A stretch of 64,000 nucleotides of DNA, taken from assembly GCF_964275005.1 (NCBI RefSeq), contig NC_092701.1, positions 6,988,715 to 7,052,714 of the forward strand. Direction: 5' to 3'. The notes below the pieces were generated by a model, which saw only the letters and a list, made by a program, of their open reading frames with translations, was not told where the DNA came from and did no database searches. Positions 33,570-44,649 of the stretch are shown here, piece after piece. Made by a program: the position numbers and the translations under genes. Within the stretch, counting starts at the first letter, position 1; the number at the start of each line of letters is the position of its first letter. The DNA comes from Diadema setosum. Lineage: Eukaryota > Echinodermata > Echinoidea > Diadematoida > Diadematidae.

Positions 33570-35131
33570 AATGTCTGATTAGATCAAGAGACTGGCATGA
33601 GATTTTCATCTAGTTGACAGCAGTGGGACGCTACACCTTGAAGATATCATGCAACATCGTGTCACGCCCGAGTGCCTTTCTATCTTCAATGCAAATGGAA
33701 CATTCCACAAGTCACAGAAAAGCAAACTTCTGCAAAAACTGACCATGAATGTGACTCCAGAACCTGAGGTGTGTGCATCCCTTATTGACATGGGTCTCAT
33801 TTGACGACTTGCAGTCCCGACCATTGAAGACAGGGAGAAGAGGGAAAGAACCCAGTATACCTGTGGCGACTATGCACAGAAAACGGTGAACACTATCAAG
33901 AGTAGGCACCCAAATGTGGAGAGGATCATTTGCGTAAACGATTCCTACAACCAGGACTACAGCATTAAGGACAGTGAAAGGATACTTAGACAGAAACAGA
34001 TGCCGAAAAAGAATTTCTTCATGAAGGCAGAGGACAAGTTTTCCTCTAGCAAGGATTTCCATGCCCCACTAGGTAAGCCTGCTAACAAGATCTGCCTACA
34101 GGCATTTCTTGAAAAAGAATTCCAGAAAGTGGCGTTAACAACAAGGACTGAGATGGTCTATTGCGTAGTCGGCAGTTAGTCGCACGGAATCTCACTACGG
34201 GTGAGGATTTGCTTGAACTCCTATGCTTCCAAGCTGAAGCAGACACTGCCATGTTCACGATGTATAGTGCATTTTGGTCAGATGGGTACAAAGCAGCAGT
34301 AATACTTGACACAGAAGACACTGACAACTATGTCCAAGCGGCATATGTTGCTCATAGGACGTCAGGGAACTTGTGCTTGAAATGCAAACATTGTCAGATT
34401 GATGCCAAACGTCTGTGCAGTGAAGCAATCTCTCCATCCATCATTCCAATACATGTCGTTAGTGGATGTGACCTTAATTTTGCTTTTTTTTCGGAGCAAG
34501 TAAATTGCGGATTGTAGGACGCTTGGTCAATTCTAAAGAGGCCCATAGTCTGCTTGCAAAATGTGGCACCCAGCTTCCAGCCCCACAGAATGTCATCAGC
34601 GATTTACAACAGTTCGTCATTCGCTACATCTATGGTAATACCAAAAGCAAGACACCAGGAGAAGCCCGGGCTGCAAAGTGGAGGGCCCAGAGGAAGAAGA
34701 GCACCATGCGATTAATGCCCAACTCAGACAGTTTGTATCAGCACCTGCTTCGTGCAAACTACCTTGCATATTTGCTCAAGCATTTCCAGCTGCAAAGTCA
34801 CCCATCACCGATAGGACATGGATGGCATCTGGTAAACAGACTGTGTCTACCTGTACGATCGACAGAACCCCCACTTCCCTCGTCCATGACGAAACCACCC
34901 CAGGAGAACACAGAGAGCAACAGTGATGAGAGCAGCGATGGTGCAGAGAGTGATTCTGATAGCACGAGTGCATACAGTGAGTCATACATTGATAGTGACT
35001 CATGTAGTGATAGTGTCAGTGACTCGTATGGGGACAGTGATGTAGCAGACTATTTAGGTATGTTGGGCTTTGAAGTAAACAGTCGGCGATATAAAAATTT
35101 TCCAGATATGATGAATTTGAAAATTATGTAA
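33570..35131 (+). pseudogene. Multicopy invertebrate protein of unknown function (HVVSGCD type), broken
   Basis: Successive readable pieces give HLEDIMQHRVTPECLSIF, ERIICVNDSYNQDYSIKDSE, EADTAMFTMYSAFWSDGYKA, VILDTEDTDNYVQAAYVAH and IIPIHVVSGCDLNFAFF. A long final frame (34505-35131) starts RLVNSKEAHSLLAKCG and ends in a serine/aspartate-rich acidic tail. From memory of invertebrate genomes, this block order belongs to a repeated uncharacterised family. The ADT...DTEDTD...SGCD pattern recalls PIN/FEN-type nuclease folds, which is inference. It is broken in several places. Whether it is host or mobile-element derived is unknown. Confidence 0.5.
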
Positions 35132-35149
35132 TCATAATGCAATCATTTG

Positions 35150-35600
35150 AACAGGCTAATATTGGTATCAACAGAATGCTTGACCCCTAAAACCTCTGTT
35201 TTGACACCAAGATCTGCTTTCTAGGCAACTTAGTAGTCGAGAAACAATACAAAATGTATATCGGCGGCCATATTGGCAGCCATATTGGCAGCCATATTGG
35301 ATTTCACTGCAATGGACACGTTTTACAACAAAAAAAAACAAGCGGAGCATTGAAATCCTTGACCCAAAAACCTATGTCAAGACACCAAAGTCAACCTCCT
35401 AGGTGAATTAGTTACTGATATATAGGCAGTGACAGCCATTTTGGCGGCCATTTTGAATTTGGGGCTGTAAATATTGTTCCCATCATTATTGGGAAGTACA
35501 TAGGAGCTTATTTTCTTTCAAATTGGTTTAGAATGCCAAATCCACTGAGAAAAAAAGGTTCAGAGAGGTTGGTCACAGAACCATCCAAAATGACTCTATC
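35150..35600. other. Unassigned spacer
   Basis: It includes three GGCAGCCATATT repeats (about 35265-35300) and paired GGCGGCCAT words. I see no coding feature. Confidence 0.4.
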
Positions 35601-35745
35601 TCACTACAAAGAGAATGATGTTTCACCCACAGACCCCAGCAAACAACGCTATCCAGTATTTGGTAGTATTTGTCCACGTCAAACTTTGAAGTAACAACAT
35701 GGGCCCTGATAGTGAGGTAGACAGGGGCAAAAATAGTGCAGTTTA
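35600..35745 (-). pseudogene. Ghost of a third nucleoside hydrolase last exon
   Basis: On the - strand it reads TSKFDVDKYYQILDSVV, against TKFDMDKYYQMLDSVV at the end of the gene at 35874. The nucleotide words TTTCACCCAC, CAACGCTATCCAG, TTTGGTAGTATTTGTCCA and GTCAAACTTTG recur in the same order about 237 bases apart. The terminal stop is replaced by cysteine and the rest of the exon is absent or unalignable. This is a direct duplication of the gene's 3' end. Confidence 0.75.
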
Positions 35746-35873
35746 ATTCTAATTTCACAACGTTAGATTCATCTATAAAACAGCATATCATCTAATAACA
35801 TTTCTTTCAGTTAATTTGAGCTCTAAATGAGATTCAGTTTCAGCCAAAATGATTGACGTTTCACCCACTGTCC

Positions 35874-38800
35874 CTATCTAACAACGCTATCCAGCATTTG
35901 GTAGTATTTGTCCATGTCAAACTTTGTGACAACATCAATCTGTGGGCCCTCAAAGTGAAAGAGAAATGGGCGAACAATGGCAGGGGCTTGCATCTGCCCC
36001 TTCGTCAGTCCTTCACACATCTCCACCTTGCAGGGAACATGGAAGACCTCCTGAATGGATTCCCCGCAGGAGGCGACTGCCACGGCACAGCCGTCCGGAA
36101 CGGCGCATGCGGCCCTTCCCAGCTTCTTGCTCCGTCGTAGGGGACCCTCGTACATTGCGGACACGAATTTGGCCTTGGCGGACCTCTTCTGGCAGAGATC
36201 ATCAAACCAATCCTGGAATATGACAGGAAAAGAGTGATTACCAAGGTTATTTGTGCAAAAAATGCCTTCATTGGGACAGAACAAGTAGCCAGATTCACCG
36301 CCAACTGTCAAAGTGCGTAAGTGCAAAAGTGTGTGTGTGTGCTTGTGTGTTGAGTTTGAAAGTGCTGATGACCATTCATTATACTTTTTATGATGGGTTC
36401 ATAGGTAATATCATCGGTTGAGAATGAGAAGGTTGTTAAGTTGTCTAGGTCACTATGGGTTTAGTGGCAACTTAACGCCCTTTTCATTCTCACCCGACGA
36501 TATAATGTGTCGGGCAAAATTAGCGCCTGGTCACATATATGCTCCTCAACCAATCATACAATTACCAGTAGGATCTGCTTCATTGATTGACCAACTGATG
36601 TTAACATTTGTTTATTTGAATTAATCCCAAGCATAAGGGTACAAGGTACTTGTTGTAGTTTGGCTTCAGTTCTGACCACTGCTGGCATATACAAAATGGG
36701 TATGGAACTACCAAATTACATCCACACTTACGTAAGAAATGGAGTGAGAGAGACAGGTTTCAAGTGGCACAACGATAGTTGGACACCGTACTCCTGTTAA
36801 AACCATTTCTGCCGCAGTTGGGTCTGTAGTGAAGTTGAACTCAGATGTTAGAAAACGTGTCCCAGTTCCTGTGAAAGAAACAAATATATCTCTTTAATAA
36901 AATTCATTTCTATACAAAACATACTGTACATATCTAAAATGTGTGCTTTATTATTCATGAGCAGTGACTGCTCAAATTGATCACTGCTCCAGTTAACTAA
37001 AATGCATGTAGATTAACTTGGAAAACCTTTTTATACATCAGATTACACTGAAGAATGCCAGCAATGTGAGTTTTTCAGTAATGCAGTGTTGTGTAATGAT
37101 ACCCCAAATCTATTATTACTCTTTCCATGCCACCATGTCCAGATCTACTTCCCCACCTCCAGCTAGTCATTAACCTCTATCCATATCTACCTCCCCACTT
37201 CCAGCCAATCACTGATCTCTATCATCCCTTGAGTATATGGCTTGAACGTTAGAATGATCCCATTCTTCCCCCACTGTATCAGACAACATCCAGCAGTAAT
37301 TCCCGTCATAGGCCAAGTATTTATGACCAGGTTGAGTAAACCCTAAACCCCTGTCTCAACCAGTCAATAATCCTCCCACTCACTACTTGGAGTTGATGTT
37401 CAGTAGAACACTCTAAAACTAATCCCCCCTTTGTTTCCATAGCAACTTAAGAAAACCTTTCTTTAGTATCAAGACTCCATCCTATTCACCCCTTCAATGC
37501 TTGTCAATCTGTTTGTAAATTGTAAGAATCAAGAGAGCTCTAACTTGACCCTTGGAATGAAAGAACCTTCCAAAGGACTTCTCTCATAAAACTACATTGT
37601 TAACAATTCACTGTGTGTTGCAAGTCAATATTCAGCATACCTGTGGTACCTTCTAAAGATCCCAAGTCAAATACACAACACAACAGTGGATATATCTATA
37701 CTGCCATGTCATGAAACATTTTTTACCTATTCGCTATTGCCATTGTATCCATTAACATGGTAACAAGTGCTGTACAAAATTTGATTGATGTAATAGCTAT
37801 TAGATTGATTTTTATATACTTATAGATCAGATATAAATATAACAGCTTTTGCTAGCACTCCTCCAGGAATCAGGCATATCATCACAATATTTACAAGCAT
37901 GCAGCCAAGTTTATGGCCGGGATAAATAAAAGAAACAAGTATCATTACTACTATCTTTGTAATTATTTCAATTTTTATAATCACTGTCATCATTGTTATT
38001 CTATCATTAATATTGGTCTTTAAATTTAGTTACCACAGTAACAGCGTGACGGAAACTTGAGGATATTAGTAAGCTGCTAATAGTAGCTGCAGGTACAACA
38101 ATTTACAACCAATGTCAGACAAAACTCACTCTTGTGAGATGAGGTGCCAGTATAACAAGGTGCTGCCTACAACAATATTTGAGTTGAGTTTCAAATTAAA
38201 ACATGCATTATATTATATGATAGCAAGGTCACTTCTAAAGAGAATTTGACTTCAGTGAGCTTTGCTTGCACAAATCCCTTTTTGGAATAGGCCACTGGAT
38301 GGGTAATCTTCTCCAAAGGAGGGAGGTAATGTACCTCTGATGTTGCCTCCCATGATGATCAGCTCCTTAAGTTTGCTGGTAAAGTCTGCGTCAAGTCTCA
38401 TGGCCAGGGCCACATTGGTGAGCGGACCGATGGCCACCAGCGTGATCTGCCCGGGTCGCTCATTGACCATGCGAACCAGGGCCAGCACGGCATGCTCGGA
38501 TTGAATCAGGTCTTTGCTGGGTGGTTGCTCCTGATTGGGGATGTCCCCCAGACCGTCGACTCCGTGAACGGTGCTCTTTTCAGTTGCTGTACCGAGAATG
38601 TCTTTAGATGCTCCCGAATAAACTGGTATCTAATAGGAGGGAAAAACATTTGAATAATGATGATGATGAAAAATCATTTATACAGCACCATTTATCTGTT
38701 GAAACATTCAATGGCACCCGGCTCCAAAGATGAATATAAAAGAAAATGAAACAAAAAGTTGAACAAACAAAGCAGAGTACATATGGTCTGAGTTACAAGA

Positions 38801-39466
38801 GAAAAGGGTCATCATGTGACAGTCAAACAAGTGATATCAATTATCTTAAAATGAAAGTGATCAAGGAGAGAGAGAAACTGCGATTTCAGAAACCATGAGG
38901 CAACTATGCATCACACTTTCTAATAGGAGCCAGTGTGACATATGTGGTCTCCAACACTTATGCCCTCTGGACAAGTCATTCTTTTATTTGATTGTACTAG
39001 AAATTACAAAAAAAGAAAGAAAGAAAGAAAAAGAAAATACAATTCATTGCAATAATCAAAATAAATCTTTTTCCATGCACTTATTCACAACTGTATGAGT
39101 ATTTCACTCATTCATGGCTGGTCTAAGATTTACACATTTCATGCAATACATTCTACTATTGTTGTTGTGTTTGCTTATGGTAATATGTACTGTATGCCCT
39201 CATTTAATACCTTAACATCTAAATAATTTTGTTTGTTTGTATACTTATCTCTTGCCAAATGTTCTGCAGACATAACTTACACTCAAATGGTCACACTTCT
39301 GAAGTACTCTCAGGACATTGAGGGTGACTTTGTCCAGGGAGACGTTCCCATCCACACAGGTGACCGCAATGAGCTGGACATTAGGCTGACCCAAGGCCAT
39401 CATGATGGCCACTGCATCGTCCACTCCAGCATCACAATCTATCACCATGGTAACCTGGTCAGCCAT
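35874..39466 (-). CDS. Nucleoside hydrolase (inosine-uridine type), complete gene
   Basis: Four exons on the - strand: 39466-39281, 38629-38335, 36868-36732 and 36212-35874. All introns are GT-AG. The sum is 957 bp, 318 aa plus stop, the usual family length. The protein opens with VIDCDAGVDDAVAIMMALG, the calcium- and ribose-binding DxDxGxDD motif. It continues with HGVDGLGD, SEHAVLAL, VAIGPLTNVALA, IMGGN, EFNFTTDP and VVPLETC, and ends with EMCEGLTKGQM. The reaction is hydrolysis of nucleosides to base plus ribose in salvage, probably cytosolic as no signal peptide is seen. Where many family members have His-Asp near the C-terminus, this protein has Pro-Asp (VPDGCAVA), so substrate or mechanism may differ. 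ATG 39466 is chosen because the motif follows within ten residues. Confidence 0.9.
36890..38330. other. Large second intron of the nucleoside hydrolase gene
   Basis: AT-rich intronic sequence. CCACTTCCAGC/CACCTCCAGC words repeat near 37150-37205, but I see no mobile element or nested gene. Confidence 0.5.
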
Positions 39467-39879
39467 AGTTGGTGCCAGCTGGTTTGCTAGGTGATGTGTG
39501 CATCCAGACTTAGATTGGATTATCTTCTGTAGGTAGGGAAAAATGGGACATTAAAAAGGACACAATATATTCAGAAATTACTTGCCATTGTTTTCCCAAA
39601 TGCAACTCCTAAATAACTACAGTTATGTCATGTGCCAATGAAGGTACAGTGGTCATGCATGGATTGCCCTTACTCTTTTTTTTTCTCCTTTTTTCCTTCT
39701 TCTTCTTCCGTTAAGTGCAGCTTCATGCTTGAAGATTACGCACTGTAGTGTGTGAGAGTGTGAAGCCATAATGTGTGCCCCATCAGTCAAATTCCACAAG
39801 TAGAGTATTTACAACATAGGTCTACATGGAGTGCAAGTAAAATCAATAATTTCTTATATGAGCTGCAGTTACAATTTGT

Positions 39880-40330
39880 ATGTCTCCATCAACAAGGACT
39901 TGAATGCCTTGAGGGAGGGTGAGTCAACCGGGTCTGCTGGTAGGGTAGGTGGTTCCAGTCTCTGGCAGTTCTGGGGAAGAAGGATGAGCTACACGTACAA
40001 ATTGTATACACCAGATTGGTGCATAATGGTGTTCTGAAGCAGGAATCATGCCCCCTTGTAGAAGATGTTGACTTCTGAAGGTGTTGCTGCCAGTCAATAT
40101 CCACCGGATCACAGCAGATGCGATACAGCATTACAAGACGGCTTTGTAGATGTCTGCTAGCAAGTGATGACCATTGTAAACTATTTAGCATCGTGGTGAC
40201 GCCACGCTGCTGTGACATTTGAAGTTTCCAGTCACATCGCTGAACCATCTCAATCTTGTTCACATTTTTCCAGGTGTGTGGGTCCCATGCTGTTGCAGCA
40301 TACTCCACAACTGGATGAATGTAGGTGAGA
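39880..40330 (-). mobile_element. CR1/Jockey-group LINE, C-terminal fragment
   Basis: The - strand frame reads MEYAATAWDPHTWKNVNKIE, MVQRCDWKLQMSQQRGV, NSLQWSSLASRHLQSRLVML and DWNHLPYQ, ending at a stop. The EYA..WDPH and MVQR blocks are the C-terminal part of the reverse-transcriptase ORF of these LINEs. The usual RRAARF-like motif after MVQR is altered. It is only the last ~140 codons. Confidence 0.75.
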
Positions 40331-40381
40331 TAGGTGGCCTGCCTGATCTTCTGATTGCAGTGTCTGAAGTTTCTTTGTTAT

Positions 40382-40408
40382 CACTCCAAACATCTAACTT
40401 TGGAGTGA
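40382..40408. other. Short perfect hairpin CACTCCAAA/TTTGGAGTG
   Basis: A 9-bp perfect stem with an unpaired centre of 8-9 bases, lying just beyond the LINE fragment. Function unknown. Confidence 0.5.
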
Positions 40409-40449
40409 CAAAGAAATCAATAATTTCTTTGTTTCTCATTTGTTAGTAA

Positions 40450-40970
40450 GAGTGTTACAAATCATCCACACATCAAGCATCCATCATTCTGTTCTAGACC
40501 TTCAAACAGACATCATCCTACCTGGCCTGAAAATTCACACAGGCCAATTTCATCCTGACTTGCGTCCTTGCATTAGGAGATGTGGCAAGTGCAAACAGTG
40601 AAGGTGTGCAATTTCATTTACTATGCAATGTTCCAATGAGGAATGTTTGTAACATTAACAATATTTATGGCTAAAAGCAAGAATTGACAGTGACATTAAC
40701 CATGCAAACAGGTTAATTGTTATTGTTAACCAGGCCTGCTGGTCTACTATGACTCAGGAGTACTATTGCTAAGAGTCAAAAACAGCTAGTGTAGTGGCCC
40801 ACCCAGTCTCCCACAGCCGCACAAGTCACGCATTCTCAGTGCAGTGTGTCAGCTCAAACATTAGAACCAGCAATTAGAGCGGGTTATGATACCGTGTACC
40901 TGCCACGGTGCTGAGATAATTTTACTATGTCTGACTTTGTAAGTGACTGTAAGGGTTAGTTCTACGGAGG
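40450..40970. other. No gene recognised
   Basis: No reading frame or repeat border is evident between the two LINE fragments. Confidence 0.35.
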
Positions 40971-41060
40971 AATGGATGGGATGGGAGCAGCTAATGAAAG
41001 CTCAGCCCCTTGTATGACCTTACCTGGAATATTGCTGTAGTGTTTGGGACCCACATATTA

Positions 41061-41819
41061 TAATAGACCTTATGCATATGACGTCACACGGTCTTACTAA
41101 CTGAAGGGCGCCCTCCCTCAGAGGGCAAGCGATGCGTTGCTAGAGCGTGCTTTTACACGCGAGGCAATGGGCATTTACACACAACATCGGTGTTTCTTTT
41201 ACTGTCTTTTCTATTGCATGTAATCTACAGCCCTAGATCGGGAAATTCAAGCTTGTATAGCAAAATCGACATTTGATGTATGCATTGCACTCACCAGGTT
41301 AATGATATATCCAACATTTTGGCACAATTTTCATGAAAAAAGATGCAACTACCAGCGGTCGTAACAGCTCATCAACCTACGAATCCGCTAGCCAATCACA
41401 TGTGAGGTAGATTTCTACGTGTTTTTTACTAAAACACGTACCTCGCATGTGATTGGCTAATGAAATTCAAAATGGCGACATGCATTCAGCGAACGGCGAT
41501 GTTGTGCTATGGATACAAATTTCTGCGATATAACCTAGGAATTCTGTAGTTACTGTGAGTATTGCGATTGCACAATGTGAGAAAATTACCCAAATATTGC
41601 TGCATAATGTGTCATGTCATGTCAAACTTGTTTGATGGTAAAAAAAACCTGCCACTAGCCTGGGGACTGGCGGCGAGTAGAGCGATCGCCGCTAGCGCGC
41701 ATAGGAAAAGCACATAACTAGATGCACGCCTCTGTTATGTCAAGGACTCGCTTGCCCTCTAAGATGGCGTCGCGAGAGGTTGTCAAGCGAGTGATGACGT
41801 CAATGCATAAGGTCTATTA
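41061..41819. mobile_element. MITE with TAATAGACCTTATGCAT ends
   Basis: The left end TAATAGACCTTATGCATATG mirrors the right end ATGCATAAGGTCTATTA; TGACGTCA follows inward on both sides. GAGGGCAAGCGA (left) pairs with TCGCTTGCCCTC (right), and a perfect internal hairpin with ACACGTA and TACGTGT lies near 41417-41447. 759 bp, inserted in the LINE. Confidence 0.8.
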
Positions 41820-42235
41820 ATATGGCCTCGCCTCGGATATCCAAAAACTGGAAAGGATTCAACGCCAAGCAGCTTGCTATGTCACAGCTGATTATAGAAG
41901 AACGACCTTGTTGCAATCCATCCAGATACATTCTTTACAATTAAAAGTCATCTAAAACCAGGAAAAATCATGACATGTGCTTCCAAACATACCGCCCTAG
42001 GGGCAACATCGACAATTATATTTGCCCAGAGATCCATACCGCATACCGATACCTGAGTGTTCCAGGCCAAGCTCTGTAGTTTGTGCAGACTCACTTGATT
42101 GAACAGTTCAACAAGGAACTTTTAATGACCACCTTAAAATCACACCTTGTGATTAAGCCCACACCCCTCCTCTTATCGTGCACACAAGTCATATTCATCT
42201 TCGTGATAGGCTGCATTAATTATAGCCCTTTGAAG

Positions 42236-42349
42236 ATGAAGAAGAAGAAGAAGAAGAAGAAGAAGAAGAAGAAGAAGAAGAAGAAGAAGAAGAAGAAGAA
42301 GAAGAAGAAGAAGAAGAAGAAGAAGAAGAAGAAGAAGAAGAAGAAGAAG
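42236..42349. repeat. (GAA)n microsatellite
   Basis: About 38 uninterrupted GAA/AAG units, a purine-only strand. It is probably the 3' tail of the preceding LINE. Uninterrupted purity implies recent expansion. Confidence 0.95.
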
Positions 42350-42699
42350 CACGCCACTAGCACACAACACACGAAATGAAGGCACCCGGACTGAGGATGT
42401 GAAATATTTGTGAAAAGAAGAGATGTCCAACTTACCTCGCCTCGCTCGTTACTTCATAAGTTGAAAGAGCTTGAGGCTAGAACTTTCTCCACTTGAAATA
42501 TGACTTGTAGTGTACCACCCAGTATTTTTGTTTTTTTCAGCGGAATACTAAGGGAACATACCAATAACAGTTTAGAACCCTAGCCCTAGATGAGCGTCGC
42601 ACGGCTGTCCTTTTCTTTGGAGCACTTCTCTACGATCGTACCATATCAAGTACTAGTATGCAACATAGCTGGCGCCCACTGAATTACAACTCCATCCCA

Positions 42700-42971
42700 T
42701 TGTACACGTTACGTAAACGCACACTGTACACGTCCACGTGTGGGAGCGCGCGCGGCACACAGGCACGGCCACGCCGGCGAGCGAGCTAGCAGCTGACGTA
42801 ATGACCGACGCGACTTGCACTGGTCCCGGAGATTCGGGCGGGAACGAAGTGACAGTGGACCTCTAGCTCCCGTGCTCGGACGTCGTTTCAATTTTTCACT
42901 TTGCGGCTAAATTTCTCATAGACGAGAAACCCTAGTTGAGATTTGTTTGTCCTGAAGTCTTTGTCATAATG
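42700..42971 (+). promoter_or_regulatory. CpG-rich promoter and probable first exon
   Basis: It is markedly richer in G+C and CpG than the surroundings, with CCACGTGTGG (E-box) near 42733 and TGACGTAA (CRE-like) near 42796. It ends CATAATG|GTGAGT (donor at 42972). No coding gene starts nearby until the carrier coding exon whose acceptor is at 49517, so it is a candidate 5' exon for that gene. The assignment is inference; an unrelated gene or non-coding transcript is possible. Confidence 0.5.
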
Positions 42972-43024
42972 GTGAGTGAATTTATGTTGCTATATGCTGC
43001 CGGTAACGGTCAGATGTGAGGAAT

Positions 43025-43240
43025 AAAGCAATGTATAATTTGACCGAAAGATCGGTCTGTAAAATTTATCTCATTCGTTTGCATTATGACATTAATCACG
43101 ACACTGGTTGTCGGGGATGGAATGTTCCGAGGAGACTGCGTCTGGCTTCACTGATCAAAGTCCACGGAGGAGAGCGATAACGTCAAAAAAATTAGGACTC
43201 TTCCGGATAGACGGATCTTTCTGTCTATTATATAGAGTCT
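43025..43240. mobile_element. Half copy of the ACAGAAAGATC fold-back element
   Basis: Carries GACCGAAAGATCGGTCTGTA, TGCGTCTGGCTTCAC and CGGATAGACGGATCTTTCTG, matching the right half of 44257-44641. Confidence 0.6.
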
Positions 43241-43418
43241 ATGGCATTGTTAAAGGCACATTCGTACACTTACAGTCATCTCAGTAAATTACAGTCGGGG
43301 AAATCTGCTCCGTCTCACAAGGCACTCTTCCCCCTCATGAGCACCTGCTGGCTCTGGCGTACCGTACTCACAATGCATGCTCCCTCCTACTCCTAGCACT
43401 GTAGCAGTGCTCATGTCT

Positions 43419-43503
43419 GGGGGGCATTTCATGAAGGAACTTGTCGGATAAAATATCTGACAAGTCAATTTTATCCGACAAGTTCCTTCATGAAATGCCC
43501 CCC
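43419..43503. mobile_element. Perfect 36-bp-arm hairpin element
   Basis: The arms 43419-43454 and 43468-43503 are exact reverse complements around a 13-base loop. The outer sequence is GGGGGGCATTTCATGAAGG. A related looser pair (GGGGACCATTTCATGAA... and CGATGAAACACCCCCC) follows at 43504-43640, so a small family of GGGGCATTTCATGAA fold-backs is present. Confidence 0.9.
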
Positions 43504-43828
43504 TGGGGACCATTTCATGAAACTTTTTGCCAGTGATTTACACTGACAACTGTTAAAAGCTACTGAAATTCTTGCGTCTGATTGGCTGATAGCAAATTTG
43601 TCGGTGAAAACCTCCGACGAACTCGATGAAACACCCCCCAGTGGTGATGTAAGTGACGAGGCCTCCTCGCCTCTTCACTTCTCGTGCATCCATCTCACAT
43701 CTAATATAGATCTAACGTTAGGCCTATAAACAGTGATAAATGATCGCAAGTTCGCACTGTTTTTTTCCTCTTTCCATGATGAGAAGAAGAAAAAATTCTA
43801 GACTTTCTATCTAGTTTAGTTGTTTTGA

Positions 43829-44219
43829 TTAAAGGGTGTGTACAGTTCTGGCCGAGGTGAGGATTTAGCTTTTTTAACGTTTTGCGAGATATTCAGAAAC
43901 CACTCTATGAGATGTCAAAGAGCATGCAGTTCTAAGGGGTATCAAAAGTTTATTCGATGATAATCGGTTTTGAAATGGCTGAGATATCCAAAAACAAGGT
44001 GAAACAAAGAGATCCTAATAAAGTTGTGGCATGTCGTCTTTTATTATTAGCACTTTTTTTGATATCGGCCATTTGAAAACCAATTTTCATCAAAGAAATG
44101 TTGAATACTTCTTAAAATTACATGCTCTTTCATATTTCATAAGAGGCTTTTCATTATCTCACTTAGGAATGTTTAAAACATGAATCCCCACCTCAACCAG
44201 TACTGTACAGTCCCTTTAA
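43829..44219. mobile_element. 391-bp fold-back MITE, TTAAAGGGTGTGTACAG family
   Basis: The left end TTAAAGGGTGTGTACAGTTC mirrors the right end TACTGTACAGTCCCTTTAA. Internal GGTTTTGAAATGGCTGAGAT mirrors GGCCATTTGAAAACC. Related members are at 46413-46803 (also 391 bp), 59448-61208 (interrupted) and 9350-9690 (eroded). Confidence 0.85.
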
Positions 44220-44256
44220 AACTTGATTTATTGAGTATTGGCTGTTGCACTAGTAA

Positions 44257-44641
44257 ACAGAAAGATTTGTCTGTCCGGAGGAGTCTTTTAAAGTTTTATT
44301 TTTTTGACGTTATGGCTCTCTTCCGGGGATGACATTGTCGCTCTCCTCCAGTCCATTATAGGAGGGGATCCGTGAAGCCAGACGCAGACTCTGCAGAACA
44401 TATCCCCAACGACCAGATAGGTTCTACAGACTGATCTTTCGGTCAACTGTTGCACTAGCCCGACCAGACGCCGTGCAAAGCAAGCCACACTAGCCCTGTC
44501 GCTGTACACAACTCGCAAGTGTGGCGCATGGTTGACCGAAAGATTGGTCTGCATCTGGCTTCACGGAATCCCCTCCTACGGAAGAGAGCGACAATGTCAA
44601 GAAAATAAAAGACTCATCCGGACAGACGGATCTTTCTGTCT
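44257..44641. mobile_element. Fold-back MITE with ACAGAAAGAT ends
   Basis: The left end ACAGAAAGATTTGTCTGTCC mirrors the right end GGACAGACGGATCTTTCTGT. Subterminal GCTCTCTTCCGG and GGAAGAGAGCGAC, and the paired GACCGAAAGAT words, confirm the fold-back. Confidence 0.8.
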
Positions 44642-44649
44642 AGGGGCAT

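Larger units (their letters stand above)
40975..42353 (+). mobile_element. LINE 3' end interrupted by a MITE, with GAA tail
   Basis: Before the MITE, the + strand reads PYLEYCCSVWDPH (about 41020-41055). After it, DIQKLERIQRQAACYVTADY resumes (41835-41895). Together these span the conserved EY...VWDP/LERIQRRAARFV region of CR1/Jockey-type LINEs. The sequence continues in shifting frames to about 42235 and ends in a pure GAA repeat (42236-42349). It is inactive. Confidence 0.7.

Noticed and set aside
34678-35003. Overlapping frames opposite the acidic tail
   Set aside because: They are shadows of the serine/aspartate-rich coding strand.
42083-42379. Open frame with a long poly-lysine stretch
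   Set aside because: It is translation of the GAA microsatellite at the end of a LINE.
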